From Paenibacillus sp. FSL R7-0273 (GTDB taxonomy: Bacteria; Bacillota; Bacilli; Paenibacillales; Paenibacillaceae): DNA of 64,000 bases. Both the position numbers and the translations under genes were made by a program. The notes beneath the pieces were generated by a model. It was given only the letters and a program-made list of their open reading frames with translations. It ran no database searches and was not told the DNA's origin. The DNA lies in contig NZ_CP009283.1 of NCBI RefSeq assembly GCF_000758625.1, positions 1,871,501 through 1,935,500 on the forward strand, written 5' to 3'. Shown piece after piece: positions 46,180-54,427 of the stretch; position 1 is the first letter of the stretch; every line of letters starts with the position of its first letter.

Positions 46180-46666
46180 GGGTGGTGAAAGGCAAAAATG
46201 CCTTTGAATTCGGCCGAGGCGGCCAAATTGGCGGAATGAAAGGCATAAATGCCTTTGAATCCGGCCGACACGGCTAGATCGGCGGAATGAAAGGCAAAAA
46301 TGCCTTTGAATCCGGCCGACGCGGCCAAATTGGCGAAATGAAGGGCATAAATGCCTTTGAATTCGGCCGACGCAGCCGAATGGGCGAAATGAAAGGCATA
46401 AATGCCCTTGAATCCGGCCTACGCGGCCAGATTGGCGGAATGAAAGGCAAAAATGCCTTTGAATTCGGCCGACGCGGCCAGATCGGCGGAATGAAGGGCA
46501 TAAATGCCTTTGAATCCGGCCGACGCGGCCAGATCGGCGGAATGAAGGGCAAAAATGCCCTTGAATTCGGCCGACGCGGCCAGATCGGTGGAATGAAGGG
46601 CATAAATGCCTTTGAATTCGGCCGACACGGCTAGATCGGCGGAATGAAGGGCAACAATGCCCTTAA
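46180..46666. repeat. 51-bp tandem repeat array, 10 copies
   Basis: The TGAARGGCA anchor recurs every 51 bp from 46186 to 46645 without any indel. The core hairpin is AAAGGCA-TAAA-TGCCTTT or the paired variant AAGGGCA...TGCCCTT, followed by a second short stem GGCC-N5-GGCC and an AGATCGGCGGAATG spacer. It lies between the arabinan operon and the convergent SMR operon. Confidence 0.96.
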
Positions 46667-46671
46667 ATCAC

Positions 46672-46721
46672 AACAGCGGCAGTTATGGACATTGTTTGTC
46701 CATAAACTGCCGCTGTTTTTT
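46672..46721. terminator. Strong bidirectional terminator
   Basis: ACAGCGGCAGTTATGGAC pairs with GTCCATAAACTGCCGCTGT (one bulged base), followed by TTTTTTT on the plus strand. It ends the arabinan operon beyond the repeat array and may serve the SMR operon from the other side. Confidence 0.92.
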
Positions 46722-46747
46722 ACTTATCCGTCTCCGGCCCTTCCGCC

Positions 46748-47062
46748 TTACGAAATCAGCTTCAGCCCCACGGCAGCCGCCAGCACCATCCCGATGAACA
46801 GAACGCGGCGCCATTCTCTGGATTCTCCGAAGAAGAACATGCCGACCAGCGCTCCGCCGACTGTACCGATTCCCGTCCAGATGGCATAAGCCGTTCCCAT
46901 AGGAAGCTGTCTCATGGCCAGACTCAGGCAGGCGAAGCTCAGCACAATGCCGGTGATAAAAATAAGATATGCTTTTTTATTACGGTCCCGCTTGATCCGG
47001 TTCATGCCGAGCACGCCCACGACTTCAAACATACCGGCGAACATTAGTGTCAACCACGCCAT
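46748..47062 (-). CDS. SMR-family efflux subunit (short partner)
   Basis: 104 residues, four helices. Helix-1 Glu13 (FAGMFEVVGVLGMNRIKR) and [20 protein letters not shown] mark the SMR family. GGAGGCGGC precedes ATG 47062, overlapping the end of the partner gene. It is the shorter member of a pair, like YvdR of B. subtilis, and should act as a heterodimer with the 112-residue subunit. The substrate is unknown; small cationic compounds or guanidinium derivatives are usual. Confidence 0.92.
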   Translation of the reverse strand: MAWLTLMFAGMFEVVGVLGMNRIKRDRNKKAYLIFITGIVLSFACLSLAMRQLPMGTAYAIWTGIGTVGGALVGMFFFGESREWRRVLFIGMVLAAAVGLKLIS

Positions 47063-47064
47063 TA

Positions 47065-47403
47065 TTATGCCGCCTCCTTTGTTTTAGCCGAGCCGCTGTA
47101 CAGCTTCAAGCCGAGTACACCTGCCAGCAGCAGGGCGATCAGCAAAAGCTTTGCCGGCTTAACAGGCTCATCAAATAGGATCATTTCCGCGAGTACAGTA
47201 CCCGCTGTTCCGAGTCCCGTAAATACCGCGTACACCGTGCCGACTGGCAACTTAATGGATGCGGTAATAATGAGATAGAATGATACGACAAGCGCAACCA
47301 CAGTTGCTCCCCAGGTAACGATGTCGTCGGCATGCTTGAATCCGATGACCCATACGACTTCAAATAATGCTCCGATAAAAATATATATCCAGCTGCGGTT
47401 CAT
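47065..47403 (-). CDS. SMR-family efflux subunit (long partner)
   Basis: 112 residues, four helices, with Glu15 in [19 protein letters not shown] and [20 protein letters not shown] in helix 3. AGGAGGA precedes ATG 47403. It is closely similar in design to the riboswitch-controlled 118-residue subunit at 7006, but is controlled by the TetR gene directly upstream. The order tetR-SMR-SMR equals yvdT-yvdS-yvdR of B. subtilis. Confidence 0.92.
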   Translation of the reverse strand: MNRSWIYIFIGALFEVVWVIGFKHADDIVTWGATVVALVVSFYLIITASIKLPVGTVYAVFTGLGTAGTVLAEMILFDEPVKPAKLLLIALLLAGVLGLKLYSGSAKTKEAA

Positions 47404-47417
47404 CTGTAAATCCTCCT

Positions 47418-47999
47418 CTAGTTGTTTCTAATCCCGCGCCAATAGACAAGCCATGATGCATCAAGCCTTTGGGCAGCACTTTCCATATTCCCGTACAGCA
47501 GCTCAACGAACATTCCGTCCAAGACTGCAATAAAAGCGGCTGAAGCTGTTGCAGCAGTCACTTCCGGATGGATAGTTCCGGCAGGTTCAGCGGATGTAAA
47601 ATGCTGTTCGAGCAGCTTGCCTATCGTTTCGAGATGCTTGTTGCTATATTCCACGACCTCTTCGCGCAGATGGGCAGGCGGAAAAAAGGCCATCCGCAGA
47701 AAGAACCGGGTATCATCCTCCTGCTCGTAACGTTTACTGTAGCTATGCAAAAAACCATACAGCATATCCTTCAGCGGGGTTGTGCTGCTTCTCTGCAAAT
47801 AGCTCTCCGTAAACTGCATCTCCCTATCCGCCGCATCGCGGAATACCGTCAGGAACAACTCGTCTTTGCCTTTAAAATAGTTATAAATCGACTGCTTCTT
47901 AATTCCCACCTCGGCAGATATATCGGCCAGCGAGGCCCCTTCATACCCGTTTTTGGCAAAATGGGCCAGCGCGGTTTCCCTGATCCTGTTGGATGTCAT
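47418..47999 (-). CDS. TetR-family repressor of the SMR pair
   Basis: 193 residues. The N-terminal HTH reads [20 protein letters not shown] then [19 protein letters not shown]. The C-terminal ligand domain is variable. It is the first gene of the operon with the two SMR genes, 14 bp apart, and a perfect palindrome (48017-48028) lies just upstream of its ribosome site GGGAGG, so self-repression lifted by an efflux substrate is likely. Confidence 0.92.
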   Translation of the reverse strand: MTSNRIRETALAHFAKNGYEGASLADISAEVGIKKQSIYNYFKGKDELFLTVFRDAADREMQFTESYLQRSSTTPLKDMLYGFLHSYSKRYEQEDDTRFFLRMAFFPPAHLREEVVEYSNKHLETIGKLLEQHFTSAEPAGTIHPEVTAATASAAFIAVLDGMFVELLYGNMESAAQRLDASWLVYWRGIRNN

Positions 48000-48016
48000 C
48001 AGCTCAATCCTCCCTT

Positions 48017-48028
48017 ACGAACGTTCGT
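48017..48028 (-). promoter_or_regulatory. Probable TetR operator
   Basis: ACGAACGTTCGT is a perfect 12-bp palindrome placed about 18 bp upstream of the repressor's ATG, next to its ribosome site. The GAACGTTC core is frequent in operators of TetR-type efflux regulators. Confidence 0.75.
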
Positions 48029-48223
48029 CAGTATATTTAAGCACATAACTATCGGTAATGCAAACAATTTTAATTAATTATAAAAAGATAACGCTGCTGT
48101 GCTGTCTTTCCTGGTAAATGATGTGTATTATCTACTAGAATTATTCTCGGAAGAGAAGGGTTTTTCTTGCTGGCGGAAATGAACTGTAGAGAACCCGATT
48201 TTACGGGTGGAAGGGGTGTAAAC

Positions 48224-48634
48224 GTGGAATTAACCTACAAAACAAGCAAAGTAATAGAAACCGAGAAAGTAATCAAATTGTACAATGACGCGGAGTGGAC
48301 CGCATATACAAGTGATCCATCCCTGTTACAGCAGGCCTTATTACAATCCCTGATGGTCATCTCAGCCTGGGATGAAGCTGAATTAGTTGGCTTAATCCGG
48401 GTGGTAGGGGATGGGCTAACAATCATTTATATACAAGATATTCTTGTCCTGAAGACTTACCGGAACCGGGGAATTGCAACTCAGCTCATGCAGCATATTT
48501 TGAAGCAATACGCAGCTGTCCGCCAAAAAGTGCTTTTAACCGACGATGCACCAGATGTAAGAGGCTTGTACGAAAAGAACGGCTTCACCTCCTGTGATCA
48601 AGGCACGCTGGTGGCTTTTGCACAGCTGTCCTGA
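48224..48634 (+). CDS. GNAT-family N-acetyltransferase
   Basis: 136 residues from GTG 48224, 7 bp after GGAAGGGGTG; an upstream in-frame ATG (48179) lacks a ribosome site. The acetyl-CoA loop is VLKTYRNRGIATQLMQHIL, and the end DAPDVRGLYEKNGFTSCDQG is the standard GNAT C-terminal pattern. The substrate is unknown. It is divergent from the TetR gene across about 220 bp and could share its regulation. Confidence 0.9.
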   Translation: MELTYKTSKVIETEKVIKLYNDAEWTAYTSDPSLLQQALLQSLMVISAWDEAELVGLIRVVGDGLTIIYIQDILVLKTYRNRGIATQLMQHILKQYAAVRQKVLLTDDAPDVRGLYEKNGFTSCDQGTLVAFAQLS

Positions 48635-48658
48635 TTGTATAACTTAGCCTGCCCAACC

Positions 48659-48692
48659 GGAGAGCCTGTCCGCTTAGTGGGGGTTGGCTCTC
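48659..48692. terminator. Hairpin between convergent GNAT and AraC genes
   Basis: GGAGAGCC pairs with GGCTCTCC around an 18-nt loop, 24 bp after the GNAT stop and 20 bp from the AraC stop. Confidence 0.65.
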
Positions 48693-48711
48693 CTTCGCTT
48701 GTCCAAAGCGC

Positions 48712-49566
48712 TTACTCATAAAACAACAGCCGCTTGGCGTATGCATTGCGGAATTCGGTGGGTGTGAGGCCGGCGATCTTTTTGAACGATTTCATGAAAT
48801 TATGGCAGTCCTTGTAGCCGAGCTGGAGCGAGACCTCACTGATATTCTGGTTGGTGTCGGTGAGCAGAAACTTGGCCAGCTCCATCTTTTGCTGCAGGAT
48901 GTACTGCTTGAGCGGGATGCCGGAGATTTTGGTGAACAGATGGGACAGGTATTTTTCGTTATAGCCAAAATAGGCGGCGATCTGCGATACCTTGATATGC
49001 TCGCTGCGGCTCCATTTAATGTAGTCTACAATATCGTTGTAGAGCTGCTCCTGCTTCGTTTTTTTGACAGGGCTATGTTCATTTTGGAATACCTGATTGT
49101 ACAGCTCGCACAAAATGACCGTGGTCATATAATTGTTGAGCGTTTTCTGGTTGTATGACCTTACAGAATCCTGGAGCTGCTTCATCATGACGATGATCTT
49201 CTCCAGGCTTTTTACCGTGCCGTATTGAGGTAGCAGCAGCCGGTTGTCTGTTTGATCTGCTGTATGGCCCGTACTATCTGTAATGACAGGTCCGCCGGCC
49301 GTCTTAAAATGAAGCCAGTAAAAGCTGCAGCCGGAGGCTTTGTAGCCATATTGCCTTGTGTAGGGAGGAAACAGCAGATACTCGCCTTTGGAGAGGGTAT
49401 AGCGGGTATCGTCACCGGCCAGATAGAGCACGCCCTCCGTCATTATGATCAGCTCATAATCCTGCAAGATCCGGCTCAGATGAATCCAGTCACTGGAGGG
49501 GGCGACGAACTTTCCTGTCATCTCCAAATTTACCGGCCCAGCCACGTTCAGCTCAAAAGCACGCAT
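48712..49566 (-). CDS. AraC-family regulator with cupin-like sensor domain
   Basis: 284 residues; AAGGAGAT precedes ATG 49566. The N-terminal half is cupin-like (YELIIMTEGVLYLAGDDTRY, SKGEYLLFPPYTRQYGYKAS) and the C-terminal 100 residues carry two HTH motifs (IKVSQIAAYFGYNEKYLSHL; ISEVSLQLGYKDCHNFMKSF). This layout is typical of sugar-responsive regulators. No target operon is adjacent. Confidence 0.92.
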   Translation of the reverse strand: MRAFELNVAGPVNLEMTGKFVAPSSDWIHLSRILQDYELIIMTEGVLYLAGDDTRYTLSKGEYLLFPPYTRQYGYKASGCSFYWLHFKTAGGPVITDSTGHTADQTDNRLLLPQYGTVKSLEKIIVMMKQLQDSVRSYNQKTLNNYMTTVILCELYNQVFQNEHSPVKKTKQEQLYNDIVDYIKWSRSEHIKVSQIAAYFGYNEKYLSHLFTKISGIPLKQYILQQKMELAKFLLTDTNQNISEVSLQLGYKDCHNFMKSFKKIAGLTPTEFRNAYAKRLLFYE

Positions 49567-49736
49567 ACATAGATCTCCTTTATCTAACGTTAATACACTT
49601 TGTTACTTCCTAGTATTGGGGATGGAACCCTTAAAGTAAAGTGCTTGTTCTCGGAAAAAGACAACCTTTTTACACCTGCTTGCAGATAGTTGTCTCATCT
49701 GGCTCAAGTACTCCCTGCAAACGTTCTGTCATTAAA

Positions 49737-49782
49737 AAGAGGCTACCCTGAAAGTAGAGAATTCTACTGCAGGATAACCTCT
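49737..49782. terminator. Imperfect hairpin after the secreted-protein gene
   Basis: AGAGGCTACCCTG pairs with CAGGATAACCTCT and an inner AGTAGA/TCTACT stem, with a few mismatches. It lies about 25 bp beyond the minus-strand stop at 49808. Confidence 0.55.
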
Positions 49783-49807
49783 GTCCGCTGCTTGCGCAGG
49801 TATGTGA

Positions 49808-50341
49808 TTATGGGATGTACTGCTGAACGATTGAAGTAATATCGCCATTCTCAATCGTTACATGATAAGGCGTCCAGCTGAGGTCAAACACGTCCGTCTG
49901 TGCAAATTCCTCGGTGAACTGCTGGAGAGTAATGCTCTCGTTCCAGTTAATGTCAAGATCCTCAATATTGCCGGTATGATCAAAAATCTGCATCGTCACT
50001 GCGGCGTTATCTGCGACCGGATAGGTGCTGAGCGTATCGCTGTCATTTACGATGTAGTAGCCATCCGGTGCTCCGCCAATCTCGGCAGCAGCCTCCGGCT
50101 CACGTCCGGCAAAAATGCGGTCCGCCTCAGCGCCTTCATACCATTCAACCGGATCGGCTGTCAGCTTCAGGCTGCCGTCCGCAGCTTTCTGGATTCCATT
50201 AATATATACTGTCAGGTGCTCTGACTGAGCTCCGCTCTGCGCTTCTACTCTAGTACCTGGCGTGCTTGCCGTCGTAATGAGGGAAAGGAACAGCAGAACC
50301 AGCACAGGCAACACAACTTTAGGTTTGTTAATAGACATCAT
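49808..50341 (-). CDS. Secreted protein of unknown function
   Basis: 177 residues from ATG 50341 (second ATG directly after); GGGGGA lies just upstream. An N-terminal signal peptide (KPKVVLPVLVLLFLSLITTA) without a lipobox is followed by an acidic domain with YINGIQKAADGSLKLTADPV and ITLQQFTEEFAQTDVFDLSW. I recognise no family. It is a single gene. The pattern of short beta-prone stretches suggests a small exported domain, nothing more. Confidence 0.75.
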   Translation of the reverse strand: MMSINKPKVVLPVLVLLFLSLITTASTPGTRVEAQSGAQSEHLTVYINGIQKAADGSLKLTADPVEWYEGAEADRIFAGREPEAAAEIGGAPDGYYIVNDSDTLSTYPVADNAAVTMQIFDHTGNIEDLDINWNESITLQQFTEEFAQTDVFDLSWTPYHVTIENGDITSIVQQYIP

Positions 50342-51306
50342 ATCATTTCCCCCTTGGCAAAATGTGACCCGAAAAGTCACTCATACTCATTCTTTACCCG
50401 CCGCCCTGTTGTTCAAACGGGATGTACCGTTATAAACGTTGATTTACTGAAAATGTTGCAACTATTTTTTGGGAAAGGGCCGGTTGGCCGCAGATTCCGT
50501 CCGCAGCATATTAGAATATTCAAATTACAGCTGTAAGGTGTCTGATTAATGAGAGATATTTTGTGGATAAATTGTGAAGCGGGCGGGGGGAGCCGCGGCG
50601 GGAGATAACTGGACTGATGGGACATAGCTGTCTGGTGTGAGCAGGAGTATTTGTTGATGGCGGGGCGCAGGGATGACTCCGGCTGCCGGAATGAGCGGCT
50701 TGCTGGTCTAGGACTAACCAAGGCTCAAGGGTGTTAGCGGAGGCTGCGGCCCCCGGGACTCTGCCTTGACTCCAAATAGTATTGGCACGCAGCACGGCTC
50801 CTGCAACAGCCTTTCAGCTATCAGCTTCTCCCCGCGTATGCCTGCCACGCAGGAAGGAGACATTACCGGGCTAACGGACGCAGCGGACGTTATATACAGG
50901 GTTAATGGGGACTGCAGATTCTAACGGACTCCAGCGGCGTTATTCGGGTGTTTTTGTGCTCAAATGAGCCTATTTAGCACAAATAACGTCACCCTGGTCC
51001 GTTAGCCGGTGAATACGCGCCAAAAGCTGCAAATAGCGTCAACTGTGTCCGTTAGAATGAGTAACAGTTGCACGGGGAGTGCCCTAAGGACAAAGTGTCT
51101 CTAAATCATGAAACGGGAGCAGGAGAGACATTGTGAGTCAGATTGGAGAAAGCGGGACTTCGCTGCTGGTTTGAGGAGGCTACAGTGCGCCCGGCATGCC
51201 TCCGGCACTTTGCGCAGCCTGTGCGGCGTGCGCAGTGAGCACCGCGCGTGCCTCCGGTCGCCTCCGCGCCTCGCGCAGCCTGAGGCGCGGCCCCCGGGTC
51301 ACGCCA
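50342..51306. other. About 0.97 kb without a credible gene
   Basis: Open frames here are short or run antisense into the aldo/keto reductase with no ribosome sites. The region holds a set of 23-bp repeats at 50871-51055 and a very GC-rich stretch (51180-51300) rich in GCGC and CCGG that resembles neither neighbour's codon pattern. No RNA gene was recognised. Confidence 0.6.
50871..51055. repeat. Four 23-bp palindromic repeat units (REP-like)
   Basis: CTAACGGAC...GTTAT units lie at 50871-50893 and 50921-50943, and inverted copies (ATARCGTC...GTCCGTTAG) at 50983-51005 and 51033-51055. The inner pair is joined by TTTGTGCT/AGCACAAA, forming an 85-bp imperfect hairpin (50921-51005). The arrangement of outward-facing palindromic units is like bacterial REP/BIME elements. 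Confidence 0.85.
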
Positions 51307-51352
51307 AACAAGCAGAGCAGCGGTCCCCGAAGGAACCGCTGCTCTGCTTGTT
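51307..51352 (-). terminator. Terminator of the second aldo/keto reductase
   Basis: AACAAGCAGAGCAGCGGT pairs perfectly with ACCGCTGCTCTGCTTGTT, extended by CC/GG with one mismatch, 18 bp beyond the minus-strand stop codon. Confidence 0.9.
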
Positions 51353-51370
51353 GTATCGCTCACCGGCTCT

Positions 51371-52345
51371 CTACCTCGCCGGTGCGAAATCCGCCACTTG
51401 GCTCAGGAGGCGGTCGATGGTCTCCAGCGTGTCCGGCTGGAGCACAATGTCCACGGCCTGCGCATTTTCTTCGACCTGCGCAGGCTTGCTTGCGCCGATC
51501 AGCGCGGAGCTGACGCCCGGCTGGCGGAGCACCCAGGCCAGCGCGAGCTGCGACAGCTTCACGCCGAGTCCGGCGGCGACTTCGTCAAGCTGGGCGACAA
51601 CGCCCAGCACATCGTTGCGCAGGTAGCTGCGGATGACGCCGTTGACCGAGTCATCGGCGCCGCGCGTGCCTGCCGGCGCCTGCTGGCCCGGCTTGTATTT
51701 GCCGGTCAGGATGCCCTGGGCCAGCGGGGAGAAGACCACCTGTCCCAGACCGGCTTCCCGGGAAGCCTCCAGCACTTCCTGTTCGATGTAGCGCTCGAAC
51801 ATGTTGTAGATCGGCTGGTTGGAGGCCAGCGGGCGCAGGTTCAGGCGGCGGCTGATGCCGCTGGCTGTGGCAATCTGCGCTGCGCTCCATTCACTGACAG
51901 CGGCATAGAGGATTTTGCCCTGGGCAGTAAGGTCATCCAGCGCCCGCAGCGTTTCTTCCACCGGTGTATCCTGGTCAAAACGGTGGCAGAAATAGACGTC
52001 GATGTAATCGGTGCCAAGACGGCGCAGGCTGGCCTCGCACTGCTCCATAATGTGCTTCCGCGACAGGCCGCGGTCGTTCACGCCTTCGCCCATCGGGAAG
52101 AAGACTTTGGTGCTCAGCACGTAGTCGGAGCGTTTATACTGGCGGAGAGCAGCTCCGATCGCTTTTTCCCCTTCACCGCGGTTATAGGCATTGGCCGTGT
52201 CAAAAAAATTGATACCGCATTCAAAAGCTGCAGCTACACATTCATCAGCAGCCTTTTGTTCTGCCGCAGTCCCGTAGGTCAGCCAGCTGCCAAGTCCGAT
52301 CTCACTTACCTTCAGTCCCGTATTGCCAAGTCGTCTGTATTTCAT
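51371..52345 (-). CDS. Aldo/keto reductase (Tas/YhdN-like)
   Basis: 324 residues from ATG 52345 (GAGAGGAATGG upstream). Catalytic tetrad: Asp49 and Tyr54 (NFFDTANAYNRG), Lys80 (LSTKVFFP), His121 (YFCHRFDQ). The C-terminal cofactor segment ALIGASKPAQVEENAQAVD is intact. It is an NADPH-dependent carbonyl reductase of the beta-subunit-like group; the substrate is unknown. Its coding sequence is visibly more GC-rich than nearby genes, especially the last third, which may mark transfer or drift. Confidence 0.9.
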   Translation of the reverse strand: MKYRRLGNTGLKVSEIGLGSWLTYGTAAEQKAADECVAAAFECGINFFDTANAYNRGEGEKAIGAALRQYKRSDYVLSTKVFFPMGEGVNDRGLSRKHIMEQCEASLRRLGTDYIDVYFCHRFDQDTPVEETLRALDDLTAQGKILYAAVSEWSAAQIATASGISRRLNLRPLASNQPIYNMFERYIEQEVLEASREAGLGQVVFSPLAQGILTGKYKPGQQAPAGTRGADDSVNGVIRSYLRNDVLGVVAQLDEVAAGLGVKLSQLALAWVLRQPGVSSALIGASKPAQVEENAQAVDIVLQPDTLETIDRLLSQVADFAPAR

Positions 52346-52657
52346 ACTGTTCCATTCCTCTCTGCACCGCTAATGTAGTAGTTTCGAAACATTCAAGTTA
52401 ATAGTATCACAATTTTATAGGGCACCGGGAGATGGAGTTGCTATAATGAGAAAGAATCTGTGCTGCTCAGCATGAGAGTTGTGCAGATAGTAATAATGCC
52501 GCCTGCAGGGACGATGCTATTCCCGGGCTGATGTCACTAATATGAGGGGTTCCCGGCCGTCCGCAGGCGTGCTAATATAATGCAGTCAGGGCTGAAAGCC
52601 CTTACTTTATTTCAGGCCGCCAGGGTATGGCTTGTGACAAGAGGAGGAAGAGGCCGT

Positions 52658-54427
52658 GTGCGGTGGCTGCAGTCAAGGTTAAAGTTAAATACACTCAGAA
52701 ATCAGATGCTGCTCGGCTTTCTCGCCGTTATGCTTTTTATTCTTATACTGGTAGGTTTCCTTACCTTTCATTCGGTCTCGACGCTGCTGAAGAACAACGC
52801 GGAGAAGCATATCCAGCAGACGGCTGTTCAGGCTAACGGCCGCCTGGAGGGCATTCTGGAGCAGATCAACTCACTGACGACACTGGTTTCGACCAATGAG
52901 TATATCCAGCAGCTGCTGCTGCGGGATGTGGAGGGCCAGGCGCCGACCTTTGCGGAGCGGCAGGCGCTGCCGCCCGTTATTAACCTGGTCCAGCTATATA
53001 CGGACGGCATCCGCTCCGTTGAGCTGTACAGTCAAAAAGGGGCCAGGCTGTATCCGCTCGACGGCAGCAGCCTGATAGGGAAGGCGCCTGAGGATCTGAT
53101 TGAGCTTGCGACCAGAAAGGAAGGGAGCCTTGTCTGGTACGGCATTGATCCGCTTGATCCTACCTCGCTGCTGGCGGTCCGGCAGATCAGTCTGATCGAC
53201 CGCTATTTCACGACGGGCGGCTATTTGCTCATCCGCGCTGACCGCAGCAGGTTTGCGCTGGAAGACTCCTTATCTGCGGAGGGGGAAAAAGAGACGATAC
53301 TGCTGCTCGCTGCCGACGGCAGGCTGATCACCTCAAACGATGATACCATCTCGCAGGAAACAGCCGCCCTGCTTGCCGGGAAATCCGGGGATCAGACCGC
53401 AGCGGTCGGCAACCGTTCCTTTGTTGTTGTCAAACAGCGGTCTGCCGTAACCGGCTGGACGCTGCTTATCCTGACACCGGTTAACGTCATCACCCAGGGG
53501 ATTTCAGTCCTGCGGACAACGATTGTTGTTTCAGCTATAATCGGCACTGTACTGTTCACTGTGCTTTCTTTTTTCCTGTCCACGCTCATTACCCGGCCTG
53601 TCTTTAAGCTTATTAAAGCGATGAGAAGCACGAGGCTCGGCATACTGAGGCCAACCGAATATGCATCGTCCACTATGGAAATCCAGGAGCTCAATTATTC
53701 CTATAACAAAATGGTAGATAACATCAATGAGCTGATCCAGCTGGTTTATGAGAAAGAGCTGTCCCGGAGCCACACTGAGCTGAAAGCGCTTCAGGCGCAG
53801 ATCAATCCGCATTTTTTGTTCAATACACTGGATGTGCTGTACTGGTCACTGCTGGACAAGGAGGAAGACGGGCTCGCAGGCTATGTGGTCGCGATGTCAG
53901 ATTTATTCCGTTATACCATTACCGGGCAGAGTGAGGAGGGCTGGGTGAAGCTCCGCGATGAGCTGGAGCATATCGGCAGATATATGTACATCATGAAGGT
54001 GCGGTTTGAAGACCGGCTGGAATGGGAAATCGAGGCTGCTCCCGAGGCACAGGATGCTGAGCTGCCCCGGCTGCTGCTGCAGCCGCTGGTGGAGAATGCG
54101 GTGCTGCATGGAGTGGAGAGCAGAATTGAGCCCGGCCGGGTGAAGCTGAGGGTTGTCCGCGAGGGAGAGCGGATTATCATTACAGTGGAAGACGACGGGA
54201 TCGGCATGGATGAGGAGAAGCTGTCCTCCCTGATGAATGAGCTGGAGAGCGGAAAGGTATCCTCTGCAAAAGCCTCCGGCGTCGGAATTGCCAACGTGCA
54301 GAAAAGACTGCAGCTGTTTTTCCCGGGAACAGGCGGGCAGGCAGCAGCCATGCGTATCGACAGCCGGAAGGGCCAAGGCACCACTATCAGCATCGAAATA
54401 CCTGTCCGAGGAGGCACAATGCCATGA
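52658..54427 (+). CDS. YesM-type sensor histidine kinase
   Basis: 589 residues from GTG 52658, 10 bp after AGGAGG. An in-frame ATG at 52580 overlaps a TATAAT box (52576-52581) and is unlikely. A membrane helix (about 17-40), an extracellular dCache-like sensor (about 45-290), a second helix (NVITQGISVLRTTIVVSAII), HAMP, a HisKA_7TM-type kinase box with phospho-His385 (ALQAQINPHFLFNTLDVLYW) and an ATPase domain (LLLQPLVENAVLHGVE; DDGIGM; SGVGIANVQKRL). It phosphorylates the regulator encoded next, with a 4-bp overlap. Confidence 0.94.
   Translation: MRWLQSRLKLNTLRNQMLLGFLAVMLFILILVGFLTFHSVSTLLKNNAEKHIQQTAVQANGRLEGILEQINSLTTLVSTNEYIQQLLLRDVEGQAPTFAERQALPPVINLVQLYTDGIRSVELYSQKGARLYPLDGSSLIGKAPEDLIELATRKEGSLVWYGIDPLDPTSLLAVRQISLIDRYFTTGGYLLIRADRSRFALEDSLSAEGEKETILLLAADGRLITSNDDTISQETAALLAGKSGDQTAAVGNRSFVVVKQRSAVTGWTLLILTPVNVITQGISVLRTTIVVSAIIGTVLFTVLSFFLSTLITRPVFKLIKAMRSTRLGILRPTEYASSTMEIQELNYSYNKMVDNINELIQLVYEKELSRSHTELKALQAQINPHFLFNTLDVLYWSLLDKEEDGLAGYVVAMSDLFRYTITGQSEEGWVKLRDELEHIGRYMYIMKVRFEDRLEWEIEAAPEAQDAELPRLLLQPLVENAVLHGVESRIEPGRVKLRVVREGERIIITVEDDGIGMDEEKLSSLMNELESGKVSSAKASGVGIANVQKRLQLFFPGTGGQAAAMRIDSRKGQGTTISIEIPVRGGTMP

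Noticed and set aside
46274..46634. Repetitive proteins over the 46-kb array on either strand
   Set aside because: Same cause: periodic 17-residue translations of a non-coding tandem repeat.
51108..51626. 172-codon plus-strand ORF
   Set aside because: Runs through a terminator hairpin and antisense into the aldo/keto reductase; Arg/Ser/Pro-rich composition typical of a GC-rich shadow frame.
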